From contig NW_024722158.1 in assembly GCF_018991925.1 (NCBI RefSeq), forward strand, positions 5,705,313-5,769,312: 64,000 nucleotides of DNA, given 5' to 3'. The translations under genes and the position numbers were made by a program. This document shows positions 1-11,534 of the stretch, one piece after another; the first letter of the stretch is position 1; each line of letters begins with the position of its first letter. Source of the stretch: Homarus americanus (Eukaryota; Arthropoda; Malacostraca; Decapoda; Nephropidae). The notes beneath the pieces are model-generated. The model saw only the letters and a program-made list of their open reading frames with translations. It had not been told where the DNA came from and made no database searches.

Positions 1-435
1 CTGTAACACACAAGAATTTAGTAACTTTTTTTTCAGAGAGATAGAAGAAAGCCTAAGCAAAAGGCCCACTGGATATAGGTTTTGACACCATTGTTGAGCT
101 GTCCTCGGTCGAATTTATAATTGTTTACTCAGCCCTAATGTGTACAGTATACCCAAAACCGTACTCAACATTAACATGTGTATGCAGAAGCTGTACTCTA
201 CAGCAAAACATAAAGTAGATAATTTTTGTAACTTGTCACAGTCGTTCACAACTTGACAGCGTTTACAAAAATCCCATGAAATAAATTACCTACTTCAATC
301 ATGCCATATAAATTATCGAGCTTTACAGAAAAACTGGTTCTCAAACTCTCCAGAGGTTTTGTTTCGATGTTTTATTTTCATGTTTACATTTCATGGTTTC
401 ACGCACAGATGAGAAGAGCAACTACCAAGATGGCG

Positions 436-600
436 GGGAAAATTTGTACTGTATTATTATTATTACTGTATTATTATTACTATCATTATTATACTATTTT
501 ATTATCATTATCTTATTATTATTATTACCTAATGATAATAAGAGAGATGGTCAGGTTGGGGTTTGTGTTATCCTCCAGGTGTTTCTTCCCCCATGGATTT
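436..600 (-). pseudogene. Decayed partial duplicate of SLC10 exon 4
   Basis: Positions 567-591 match exon 4 positions 2387-2411 at 24 of 25 bases (GTTATCCTCCAGG.GTTTC...). The block TTACCTAATGA beside the exon 4 donor (2300s) recurs at about 525-535, and CAGGTTGG between them recurs too. Two internal segments are missing relative to exon 4. Both copies are preceded on the plus strand by an (ATT)n tract. Reading frame is lost, so this is a non-functional exon relic in the intron after exon 6 or beyond. Confidence 0.7.
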
Positions 601-772
601 TTGACCAGAGGAAAATTTACCTAGTACTGTAGTATTAATGTCCAATGGGATTTTTGTCCGCTGGGAAACTGACCGGTAGAATGTTCTCAGGTACAAAATA
701 TGCCTGGAGAAATTTTCCTTTTGTGTTTTGTTCCATGGAATTTAGTCAGTCAACCACCCAGATGGTTCTCAC

Positions 773-1771
773 CTGGTTGGACTGGGTAGTGAGAGTTTGA
801 GAAGGATGAAAGAGACGCCTGGGTTCTGAAGAGCCGTCTCGATACTGATGGCGATGACTTTATCCCTCGGGAGACACCACAACTTAGCGAAGATGGCACC
901 AAAGCTGTACCCGCAAATGGCTACCAACAACCCCGCCACAACCATCTGCCACGTCATCATGGTGAATACCTTATAGGAGTTGTAGATGCCAAGCTGGTGT
1001 ACAAAGAGTAAAAATTTTTTTGTTTTTTATGATGTTATTTGGTATTTACAGACTTTGAAATTTAACCCTTTGATTATTTTTAAGTAACTTTCATTAGTAC
1101 AGTATCTTAACCCCTTGAGTATAATGATTGATAACTCCTTGAGTACAATGGCTAAAACAACTCCATTGAACATGATGACCTAACCACTTACGTACTGTAC
1201 AATGATTTAAGCTCTTGAATACGATAAATTAAAATCAAGAGAACGATGACAAACTCCATCAACAATGTCATTGTACTAATAGATATAGGCCATCATGTTG
1301 AAAGGGTTAAGACATGTACTCAGGGGATTATGTCATTGTACTCAAGAGGTTAAGATATCTTACTCAATGGACTAACTTGCTGGACAGTGCTCAGAAGGTT
1401 AGTATCGTACTCATGGGGTAAATAAATCCAGGGTATGTCACTTATATTTTGTTATGGGAAAATATATTGAAAATTTGCTCCAGAACTCCAGGATCATTGT
1501 AAGATAAAATGAAAATTTTGATTACCAACCCTGAAAAGTCTTTAAATTCTACCATATTTAAAGCGTCCCTTCTTTTGAAATTATGCAGTAAATAACAAGA
1601 ATTAATGATAAAGTTGTGTGTTTTGGAATCACCTCACCGTCAAGAAGAATAGGATGACGATAAGAGTAAAAGGTTTGATGATCCGTCGGCCTCTGTCAGC
1701 CCACACCGGTCTCTTAAACCTGTCAACACAACAGCGTAGTTAGCTTGTTTTGTTCAGTTAGAGTTGATGTT

Positions 1772-1808
<37 letters not shown>

Positions 1809-2234
1809 TTGGGGTGATATAACCCAAATTAATTGCTGAAGCCCTTCCAAAATTCAATAAAATCAACAATTCCCTTTCTCTCTCTCTCTCTCTCTCTCGA
1901 TGGCAATATATCCTTAGTTGTTGAAGTATTTCCATTATTCAGTAGCACTCTCTCTCTCGATCTCATTTCCATCGATTTTTTTATCCCTCCTCTCTAAGTT
2001 ACGTTATATTATAAGATTTAATCATTAGAAAACCTTGTACTTTCACTAAAAGTTTATTATGATTGTCTCAAGAACAATACTGTACCGGTAATTACACCTG
2101 ACAATTCCATATCTGTCATATAGAGAGCAATTCAACTTGCAAACATTTTGTATATTCTTATACTATCCTAATCAAATATAAAATTAGTTATTATTATTAC
2201 TGTATTATTATTTTTATTATTATTATTATTATTA

Positions 2235-2300
<66 letters not shown>

Positions 2301-5300
2301 TACCTAATGAACATGCCAATCCCTACAGGCACAGTAAGACTGACGAGGGAGAGAGCCAGGTTGGAGTAAGGGATCTGGAGGTTAGCGTTATCCTCCAGGA
2401 GTTTCTTCCCCAGGGTAAACATCCACAGCGGCATCATCCCTGAGGAGACAACGTGTTTTGTTTATCTGGTGTACACATCTTGGCCAACATCACTGAAGAT
2501 CCATTATTTTGTCTGGTGAAATTAACTCATTGTACAGTATTGTATTTAATTTCTGTATTTCTTTATATCTTTTCTACATTTTGTAGCATATATATACAAT
2601 TACTTCGTTTTCACCTATTTATTATCTCATCAGGATAACTAGGATTATGAGGTAATACAGTATACTACTTAATATTCTAATACTTAGTACCTGTATAGAG
2701 AATTATTTGCATTTTATGTATATAGATCATGATACTTTTCACGACAGTAAATATAAAAGTTTGTTAGCAAGTACATGATCAATCTTAGTGTATAATAAGT
2801 TACATTATTTCATATATACAGTGTATGTATTCCAGAAACTTAGTACAATTGTGTTCTTATGTAACAACCTAACCCAGCCAAAATCTCTTCAACTTTGCCA
2901 TCTACTGTACACAAATCCAGTATAATCTAAACTCTCTTAACCCCCTAAGCAAATTTGAGTAAGCATTAGAATCAGGATAGATTGCATAATATGAAAAATT
3001 TAAAGTGTTGTTGAAATTGATGTTTGTTAATATAGTATCAGGCCCCCCCAAAAATCAGAAGAATAAATCACCCATGGCAGCAATGGTAGAGATAGCAGTC
3101 ATGGTGATGGAGAGGTTGATGTCTCCATCAAACATAAGGGTCCAGAAGTTCGAGGAGGTTCCCCCTGGGCTACAACCAAGCGTGAACAGTCCCAGACGCT
3201 GTAGTGGGTCCTCGAAGAAGATCTTACCCATGATGAACGAAAACTGAAAGGTAAGGATCACATCTTATTCACTTCAGGAATGTGAATGATACAATTTTTT
3301 ATGTAAAGGAGGAAATGTGGAGTTTTAAAATTTACACTTTCTCTCTCCACATCAGTTTTCTTAATTCTATCAGTACAGTAATTAATATATGACAAATTAC
3401 TGGTGTTTAGACAATATGAAGCCACACTCACCAAAGGCATGAAAGCAAACTGAGAAATAAAGCCACAGACAGGGCCAAGAGGTCGTCTGAGTACGGCCTT
3501 GATGATCTGTAGCTCCAGTTGGGCGCCCATGTTGATGTTGTTGACCAGCACGAACGTTGCCCCAAAGATGATGAACACAAAGTCCAACACGTAGGTCTTT
3601 CTATCTACTGTAATCTAAAAATACATATACAGTAGTGACAATATCATTAAAAGATTTGATAACCATAGATTTTTTGATTATATAGTTTCCCATTTCTAGG
3701 AATTTTACTGAACACATGTAAAATACAGTACTTTGTGTATCAAGTAAGTTACAGAGTTTATTATTTTTCAAGAGAAATTTAGAAATATTTAAGACAGGGA
3801 AGATGATTGGCATTGAAGAAACAATACAAACTGTGTAAACTAAAAATGTGTGTTGTAGAGACTCCAGCAGAACAACTTATCTTGTAACACTTCCGAGTCA
3901 TGGTATTAGATGATTAGCTTATAATATATACTGCTATTGTCAATATACTGTATGCTTGTTTTGACTAATATATACATGTGTGTGTGTGTATAAAGCTGCT
4001 CTATGCACATGGCTAAACTTGTTTTTTGTGTGAGAAATTTTATGTATATGTACAGTACTTTTCTTACCTAGTCATTTGTGTTCATAACTTTATTGTCAGA
4101 AAAGTTACCCAGAGACAACTTTACAGTCAACCACCGTGAATCCATAAGATCACGTGAATTACACATGAATTAATTTCTCAATAGTTTCTGAAACATATCA
4201 AAACTAACACAAACCATTAAAATTTTCGGTGGCTTTTCCTTGTCTGGATGTAATCACGATCAGTTGTCAAGCAGACTTAAACCCCCAGAAGATAATTGAT
4301 TTATGATAAGGTGATAACAAGACCATCTCACGGCCAATGCTGACTTCTTCAAACATATGATATTTGATGGTTTATTAATTTAAATAAATGAAACTGTATG
4401 AAGGTGGAGAAGAATTACGATAAACATGAGACAGATGCCACCATAAAAGCTATATTAATATGACACAGTTTATGCCATCAAGAATTTAGAAGATAACTAC
4501 TTAAAGATGAGGAAGAATTATTGTCAACACTTTGCAGAACTAATTATTTTTGGGGGGAAGTGATCATGCTTGCAGATGACTAAGTTACATGAGGATATTT
4601 TTTTATCCTCCAAACTTTATGAATTACCTTACAAACTGTGCAATTAAAATCAAGGATAAGTACAGTAGATGCTCCTTCAGCTTTATAAGTCTCTCGTACA
4701 TCCCCATCTGAACTACTGTATATAGGCATGGGGACTCTATGTGCTGTACCTCCAGAAAGACATAACATTCTTAGAAAGGGATCAATGGAGAGCAACAAAG
4801 ATAATTGATGAACTGTAGCATCTCAATTATCCAAGAAGACTGAGGGCCTAAGGACTGACAACTCTTCAGACTCAACACAATATACAGGATCTCATAGAGC
4901 CATTCAAAACCTTGAAAGGAATGGAATACATATAAATATTATGTGAAGTCACTCCCCACCAAAACAAGAGGATTCTTTTTCAAGCTTGCCAAGATGCCAT
5001 GCAGTACAAATATAATGAGATACTTCTTCATACAGAGGGTGGTAGACCTGTCGAACAGTTGACCAATACAAACCCTTGACGAGACTATCAAGAACAATGG
5101 GAGGATCCAACACAGGACACTGGTCTCCTTTCCCCATCCTGGTCACCACCTATAGGTGGGGTGACCCTTAGTTAAATTAGGTCTTTTCCCTCCTCTAGAA
5201 TTTTGTTATTTAGTCATTTTCTGTGACCTGCCCATACTTCTAACTACTTGACAAAAGGTACTTCGCATTAACTGTTTTCTCAGAAAGTGTAACAGACCAA

Positions 5301-7124
5301 TTGATCTGAGACTTTTTTGTAACAACAAGCAGTGTGTGGTGATTAATGGGACAAAATCGTCATGTGCACCTGTGACAAGCAGGGTGCCACAGGGCAGTGT
5401 GCTGGGCCCATTGTTGTTTATTTGTTTCATAAATGACAGTATCAGAAGATAAACGCTCCTCCATACAATGCCAAGTTATTTAGAGAAATTAAGAACCAAA
5501 CAGACTGTAAAGAGGTACTGAAAGTTCTCTTGTCAGCTTCAGGAATGGTCAAAAGAATGATTGTTAAAATTTAACGTAATAAAATGCAAGAAATGCACCT
5601 ATAGGTCGTATCAACAGTAAAAGGGAACATCACATTAACGGAGACCAAATGTGAAAAGAACCTGGGTGTGTATGTTGACAATGAACTGAAATTCTATGAC
5701 CATTATGTGAAGTTGAATAAAGCATCTAGGTTAATGGGTCTTTTAAGAAGGGTGTTTATGTACCTATATGATCCGTCCCTCGTAACGATCTTCACAAGCG
5801 AGGTTTTTCCCCGTTTGCAGTACTGTCATCCTGTCGGGTCCTCGGTATATGTTAGAGAATGTCAATTGATTGAAAACATCCAAAGGCACCAGACTGGGGC
5901 CTTCACTCTGGTACCTCATGTACCCATAGATATTAAAATGCCACCAGTTGCTTAGGTTGTACTATAGGCGGACAAGGGGTGACTTAATAGAAGTTTATAA
6001 ACACCTCAGAAGACATTACTCGGTCAAGTATTCATACCTGGAGCTGGAGGATGCCCACTCCACTAGAGGTCACAGCTTAAGGTTAAAGAAGTCACAAGTT
6101 TAGAAAGCTGTGAGGGCAAACGTTTTCGGAGTGAGGGCTGTGAATTCTTAAAACAATCTGCCAGAGAGTGTTGTGACAGCACCAACTGTGAGCTCATTCA
6201 AGACCAGACTTAACCAACACTGGCTTAGGTACAGATACACTCTGGAACCAGTACTTGCCAACAGTGTGTAACAGAGACATGACTGACCATCCAAACGGCT
6301 TACAAGACGATCATTGGGGAAGAGGATAAAGTAGTAAAGAGACAGAAGTGTGAGGTACAGGTACTTACTAACAAGTTGTCCCTCAGTAAAGTGTTGTTGT
6401 ACAACTGCAGGTACTTACCAACAAGTTGTCCCTCAGTAAAGTGTTGTTGTACAACTACAGGTACTTACTAACAAGTTGTCCCTCAGTAAAGTGTTGTTGT
6501 ACAACTACAGGTACTTACTAACAAGTTGTCCCTCAGTAAAGTGTTGTTGTACAACTACAGGTACTTACTAACAAGTTGTCCCTCAGTAAAGTGTTGTTGT
6601 ACAACTACAGGTACTTACCAACAAGTTGTCCCTCAGTAAAGTGTTGTTGTACAACTACAGGTACTTACCAACACGTCATCCCTCAGTAAAGTGTTGTTGT
6701 ACAAGTGAAGGAGATGGTAGTTGGTGGTGAGGTAGAAGGACAGCTTGGTGAGCCCCCAGTAGTAGCCAGAGAAGGTGAGGCTCTTGTTGACATGATCACA
6801 CACCTCCTCCACCGTGAAGTGTATGCTTCTGTTGACAAAGTCCAGCTTCCAGTCCTCATCAGGTACAACCGTCACCACCAGCTGAGCCTCCGTCAGGTCC
6901 TGCCCACCATCACAGTAAGTGTCATTTTCGTTGAATCCCAGAGACAGTGTGAGGTGGTGGAGGGTGTCCTCAGGCACCTTCCACTCAGCACTCGGGAAAA
7001 CCTCCAGGTATACGCCGCTGTCTGCACTGTTACCTTCTGCATCACCCATTGTCCCACCTGCTATGCCATTCACTGTGCCGCTCACCCAAGCCATCAACAG
7101 GAACGTCATTGTGAGGCTCATCAT
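773..7124 (-). CDS. SLC10-family (P3/SLC10A3-like) membrane transporter, six 5' exons, partial
   Basis: Exons on the minus strand, all with GT-AG borders and matching phases: 7124-6669, 3614-3432, 3243-3072, 2439-2304, 1719-1638, 993-773; 1250 coding bases, about 416 residues. The last exon ends in phase 2 at AG|GTGAGA, so the 3' end lies beyond the left edge. Residues 1-20 look like a signal peptide ([16 protein letters not shown]...). Residues 21-152 form an extracellular-type domain with N-X-S/T sites at 67, 98, 113 and 143. From residue 153 hydrophobic helices carry SLC10 signatures: [19 protein letters not shown], then [11 protein letters not shown] followed by [21 protein letters not shown], and [22 protein letters not shown]10 proteins are sodium-coupled bile-acid/steroid-sulfate carriers; the long glycosylated N-terminus points to the P3/SLC10A3 (orphan substrate) subgroup rather than SLC10A1/A2. 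Substrate is unknown. The ATG chosen is the first in frame before the signal peptide; a 5' UTR exon may exist upstream. An unseen exon in the 3-kb first intron cannot be excluded. Confidence 0.88.
1074..1432. repeat. Degenerate foldback repeat in SLC10 intron
   Basis: In the left half, variants of 'aacccCTTGAGTAcaatga' occur several times (about 1110, 1137, 1185, 1213). In the right half the reverse complement 'tcattGTACTCAagaggtta' occurs about every 35 bases (about 1316, 1336, 1358, 1389, 1411). The symmetry centre is near 1240. This looks like an old palindromic MITE or foldback element. Confidence 0.5.
1773..1959. repeat. (CT)n microsatellite tracts
   Basis: Three CT runs (about 1773-1806, 1872-1900, 1947-1958) in the intron after SLC10 exon 4, separated by two similar spacer segments ending in 'gttgttgaagtatttcc' type sequence; probably a partly duplicated CT-bearing segment. 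Confidence 0.85.
2185..2300. repeat. (ATT)n microsatellite
   Basis: Nearly uninterrupted ATT trinucleotide run ending three bases from the splice donor of SLC10 exon 4 (exon ends 2304). Confidence 0.9.
4665..5165 (+). mobile_element. CR1-like LINE reverse transcriptase C-terminal remnant
   Basis: Conceptual translation with several stops gives [14 protein letters not shown], then [18 protein letters not shown], then a TTL...LIEPFK stretch and a downstream TRG/..RVVDL-like region. These are the thumb/C-terminal hallmarks of CR1/jockey-type non-LTR retrotransposons (SLVRPHLEY..., LE.VQRRATK). 5'-truncated and broken by stops; dead copy in the first SLC10 intron. Confidence 0.75.
5200..6345 (+). 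mobile_element. CR1-like LINE fragment with reverse transcriptase motif
   Basis: Positions 5371-5445 translate to [20 protein letters not shown], the canonical RT palm motif region before the YADD box. Downstream, 5668-5952 encodes [20 protein letters not shown] and a [11 protein letters not shown] segment. The tail reads [30 protein letters not shown] in shifted frames and ends in AAGAGGATAAAG repeats near 6325-6345. Multiple frameshifts and stops. Same family as the minus-strand copies at 7645-8190 and 38600-38960. Confidence 0.85.
6361..6710 (-). repeat. Seven-copy 50-bp tandem repeat of the SLC10 exon 1 end plus splice donor
   Basis: Seven 50-bp units start at 6361, 6411, 6461, 6511, 6561, 6611 and 6661. 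Read on the minus strand, each unit holds 36 bases equal to the end of exon 1 (coding LYNNTLLRD and flanking residues) followed by a donor GTAAGTAC and CTGTAG or CTGCAG. The copy at 6661 is the genuine exon end: it differs at a few bases and continues into the coding sequence. The other six sit in the intron. They differ from one another at only one or two bases, so the expansion is recent or homogenised. Confidence 0.92.
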
Positions 7125-7644
7125 GTTCTGTATGAATATTCAGACTCTTTTTGTGAGAAAATAGTCAAAGTTACGGGCACTGTGATACACTGTGTCGTCA
7201 ACACAGTGTTGTAAGGATTGCTGTAATGTTACCAATATTTTCCTTGTTTCTTTAAACGTGTACTGTATAGTTTTCACTATACCTATATTGTTCTAACTAG
7301 GACAGTCTTTTGAACGTTTTTTGCCGATTGCAGAAATAATTTCTTGTACTGTGTTATCCTTCCACATATTATTTCTGACACAAAAACACTATACTGTACT
7401 ATACGTACACTAGTTCACACAGGCATTAGTTTGACCACACTCTCACACCACTAGTCTAACGATTACAGATAACAAGAACCTCAGACCCATGGCTGTAATC
7501 ACCAATGCTGATTCTCTTTGAGAGATAAGGACAAATTGTTTAGTTAATTGATAGGGATAATACTTACATACCAGATAAATAAGCATTTGTTACATACCCA
7601 TAGTGAATAAAGTCAGCAAAATACATTTTTTTATATGCCATTTC

Positions 7645-8190
7645 TTTTCTTTTCTTTTATCCTCTTTGACAATGATCGGCTCGTTAGCCACTTGGGCTGT
7701 TAGTTATGTCTCTGTTACGCACTGTTGGCAAGTACTGGACATGTACTGGCTCCTGAATGTATCTGCACCTGTACCAGTGTTGGTCAAGTCTGGTCTTGAA
7801 ACAGCTCACACTCGGTGCCGTCACAACACTCCGTGGCAGATTGTTCCAAAAGTTCACAATTCTCACTCAAAAAAGTTTGTCCTCACAATTTTCTGGACTT
7901 GTGGCGTATTTATCCTTGAGCTGCGACCCTTGTGGGGCGGGCATCCGCCAGCTCCAGGTATGGACACTCAACTGAGTAGTGCCCTCTGAGGTGTTTATAT
8001 ACTTCAATTCGGTCACCCTTTGCCTGGTAATAGTATAAGCTAGGCAGTTGCAGGCATTTTAATCTCTGGGTAACTGAGGTGCTGTAGTACAAGCACCAGT
8101 GTGGTGGCCCTCCTTTAGACATTTGCCTGAAAACAGGTTTAAGCTTGTTGCCTATTGAATCCAAGTTTTTGCTTAGAAGAATCATAATAA
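7645..8190 (-). mobile_element. CR1-like LINE 3' end, minus strand
   Basis: On the minus strand it encodes [26 protein letters not shown], then NNLPRSVVTAPSVSCFKTRL, clearly paralogous to the tail of the plus-strand copy at 5960-6330. The 3' terminus is the ATAAAAG repeat at about 7645-7660. 5'-truncated, frameshifted. Together with the 5200-6345 copy it brackets SLC10 exon 1 in inverted orientation. Confidence 0.8.
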
Positions 8191-8550
8191 AGATTTTTTT
8201 CAGTTACAGTTGAGATCTATTTTATACCTGCAAACTTCCAGAATACTGCACAGGCAACTATGAGTGGCTCCATGTGTTCAATTAATTTCTAGTAGAGGAC
8301 ATAATTCGATATTTTTTCTCATAAATTCAGACAAAAACAAGACTATGTATTTTCATCTATCACAAGCTGCTGGGGAATTATTTATTGCGTCTTATCTTGC
8401 CACAGATGTCTTATTTAACTACAGCTTAAAGACAGCCATTCCTCTCTTCAAAAAATATATATTCTGCTAAGGTTTTTCTTGATCAACACATCAAGACCAA
8501 GAGAGAGATATCAGTCCACTCTTCCCAAATATTCACTGGTCCAGTGCTTC
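8190..8550. other. Unassigned AT-rich spacer
   Basis: Between the minus-strand LINE tail and the 37-bp satellite. No coding pattern, tandem repeat or transposon end recognised. Confidence 0.5.
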
Positions 8551-8555
8551 AAGAA

Positions 8556-10430
8556 GACACATTGTTGAGGGAAAGAACACACTAGAGGGAGAGAACACAC
8601 TGGAGGGAGAGACAGATTGTTGAGGGAGAGAACACACTGGAGGGAGAGATAGATTGTTGAGGGAGAGAACACACTGGAGGGAGAGACAGATTGTTGAGGG
8701 AAAGAACACACTAGAGGGAGAGACAGATTGTTGAGGGAGAGAACACACTGGAGGGAGAGACAGATTGTTGAGGGAGAGAACACACTGGAGGGAGAGACAG
8801 ATTGTTGAGGGAGAGAACACACTGGAGGGAGAGATAGATTGTTGAGGAGAGAACACACTGGAGGGAGAGATAGATTGTTGAGGGAGAGAACACACTGGAG
8901 GGAGAGACAGATTGTTGAGGGAGAGAACACACTGAGGGACAGATTGTTGAGGGACACACTGGAGGACACACTGGATTGTTGAGGAGAGAACACACTGGAG
9001 GGAGGGAGAGACACATAGAAGGGAGAGAACACACTGGAGGGAGAGGATTGTTGAGGAGAGAACACACTGGAGGGAGACAGATTGTTGAGGAGAGGAACAC
9101 ACTGGAGGGAGAGACAGATTGTTGAGGGAGAGAACACACTGGAGGGAGAGAGGAGAACACACTGATTGTTGAGGAGAGAACACACTGGAGGGAGAGAGAT
9201 AGTTGAGGGAGAGGGAGACACACTGAGGAGAGACAGTGTTGAGGAGAGGAGAACACACTGGAGGAAGACAGATTGTTGGAGGGAGAGAAACACACTGGAG
9301 GGAGAGACAGATTGTTGAGGGAGAGAACACACTGGAGGGAGAGACAGATTGTTGAGGATTGAGGAGAGAGAACACACTGGAGGGAGAGAGACAGATTGTT
9401 GAGGAGAGAACACACTGGAGGGAGAATAGGAGAGAACACTGGAGGGAGAGAGGATTGTTGAGGGAGAGAGACAGATTGTTGAGGGAGAGAACACACTGAG
9501 GAGAGAAGGGAGAACATAGGAGGGAAAGGAGAGAGATTGTTGAGGAGAGAACACACTGTTGTTGAGGAGAGAGAACACACTGGAGGGAGATAGATGTTGA
9601 GGAGAGAACACACTGGAGAGGAGAGACAGGATTGTTGAGGGAGAGAACACACTGGAGGGAGAGACAGATTGGAGAGACAGAGTTGAGGAGAGAACACACT
9701 GGAGGAGAGATAGATGTTGAGGGAGAGAACACACTGGAGAGAGATAGATTGTTGAGGGAGAAACACTGGAGGAGATAGATTGTTGAGGAGAGAACACTGG
9801 AGGGAGAGATAGATTGTTGAGGGAGAAACACACTGGAGGGAGAGACAGATTGTTGAGGGAGAGAACACACTGGAGGGAGAGACAGATTGTTGAGGGAGAG
9901 AACACACTGGAGGGAGAGACAGATTGTTGAGGGAGAGAACACACTGGAGGGAGAGACACATAGTTGAGGGAGAGAACACACTGGAGGAGAGACAGATTGT
10001 TGAGGGAGAGAACACACTGGAGGGAGAGACAGATTGTTGAGGGAGAGAACACACTGGAGGGAGAGACAGATTGTTGAGGGAGAGAACACACTGGAGGGAG
10101 AGACAGATTGTTGAGGGAGAGGAGCACTGGAGGAGAGACACATAGTTGAGGGAGAACACTGGAGGGAGACAGATTGTTGGGGGAGAGTACACACTGGAGA
10201 GAGACAGATTGTTGAGGGAGAGAACACACTGGAGGGAGAGACAGTTGAGGGAGAGACACATAGTTGAGGGAGAGAACACACTGGAGGAGAGACAGATTGT
10301 TGAGGGAGAGAACACACTGGAGGGAGAGACAGATTGTTGAGGGAGAGAACACACTGGAGGGAGAGACAGATTGTTGAGGGAGAGAACACACTGGAGGGAG
10401 AGACAGATTGTTGAGGGAGAGAACACACTA
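8556..10430. repeat. 37-bp satellite array, about 50 copies
   Basis: Unit on the plus strand is 'gattgttgagggagagaaca' followed by 'cactggagggagagaca' (37 bases). Flanks (8556-8930 and 9790-10430) are highly regular. The middle (about 8930-9790) is ragged with many short deletions. A variant pair containing 'cacatagttgagg' recurs about 300 bases apart (9957 and 10257), showing a higher-order duplication. Since no unit contains a stop in any minus-strand frame, all three minus frames stay open for 1.7-1.9 kb. This is a repeat artefact, not a gene. It sits between the two divergent genes. Confidence 0.93.
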
Positions 10431-10471
10431 GACATTATGAACACTTCTTCCAAACAAGACACACTTTACTT

Positions 10472-10545
10472 TTATGCTCTTCACCACTGATCGGCTCGTT
10501 GGGTGCTCGGTCACGTCTCTGTTACTTTCCTTTTTCTTTTATCAT
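10472..10545 (-). mobile_element. Terminal scrap of CR1-like LINE 3' end
   Basis: Contains 'actgatcggctcgttgg' and 'cacgtctctgttac', matching the 3' end of the minus-strand LINE at 7670-7720. Confidence 0.55.
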
Positions 10546-10621
10546 CACTCAGCACCTCACGAAGTTATTATAAGTATATTCAGTAGTTTTATGATGACTT
10601 TAGGAAAATCTCTTATTGACA

Positions 10622-10735
10622 GATACTGCTGCTGGCTGAGTCATCCACCTTACTGTTGCTGGCTGGGTCATCCACCTCACTGTTGCTGGCTGAGTCATCC
10701 ACCTTACTGCTACTGGCTGAGTCATCCACACAGAT
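10622..10735. repeat. 30-bp tandem repeat, about four copies
   Basis: Unit 'ctgttgctggctgagtcatc' plus 'caccttactg', with small substitutions. Confidence 0.9.
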
Positions 10736-11157
10736 GGTTGACAGATAGCCAGCTGTTCATGGAGTTTGTAATTAGTTTGGTGTATAGAGAACAAGATGTA
10801 ACAGTAAGTAAAATAAAGAATACGCATAATCATAATTTATGTTTTACTTAACACACACTTGAAATAGTATGGCATTAATGTGTGTATTACGCATAACAGA
10901 GGTAGTAGGTAGTGGGCAGCTACCAAACAGGGAGGTACTACCGCCTGGGAAGATATTGGAAGCATAATGTGTTGTCTAATGGTAGACCCTGCTGCCATAT
11001 GGCATCACAAAGATTGTGACCAAGTCCCAGGTTGCTGATCTGACTTTCTGCCTCATTTACACACAATTGCAGGGTCTCAATTGTTTCTCTTACTATTGAC
11101 AACACAACATACATGTATCGTTTCTCTTGATCTTTTTTTCAATTTTGTATTTCCTTA

Positions 11158-11173
11158 TTATTATTATTATTAT

Positions 11174-11223
<50 letters not shown>

Positions 11224-11225
11224 TT
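11158..11225. repeat. (TTA)n(GTA)n trinucleotide microsatellite
   Basis: A short ATT/TTA run switches to an uninterrupted AGT run of about 20 units. Confidence 0.92.
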
Positions 11226-11534
11226 GTTACATTTTCGCCCTCCAGGCCCCGATGTGCCTGGTTGGGCTAATCCCCATATAAAAAAAACAACAACATGATG
11301 TACACAATAAAACTAATAATTTATTAAACATTCGACACAACACTCATTTGCGTAACTGTTTATTTTCCCAATGAGCTGTTTACTTTATAATAAAAACACA
11401 AAGATGAGGTAAAGTTCACATATATAGTAATTGTGGAACTTGATCTAGGTGAGTCAATTCATTATTTAAAAGCAATACAAAGCTATTCTGTCATTATAAG
11501 GACAAGAACATCTCTTAGACACAGATAGATAGAT

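Noticed and set aside
6411..6660. Chain of microexons made from the 36-base pieces between TAG/CAG and GTAAGT
   Set aside because: The intervening 14-base 'introns' are far too short to be spliced, so the units cannot be consecutive exons; only alternative donor use is plausible.
6705..7214. 169-residue plus-strand frame over SLC10 exon 1
   Set aside because: Antisense shadow; the minus frame has the signal peptide, N-glycosylation sites and a donor, and fits the rest of the gene.
8511..10462. Three overlapping 580-630-residue open frames on the minus strand
   Set aside because: They arise because a 37-bp unit without stops repeats about 50 times; all three frames are open and none has a domain or splice context.
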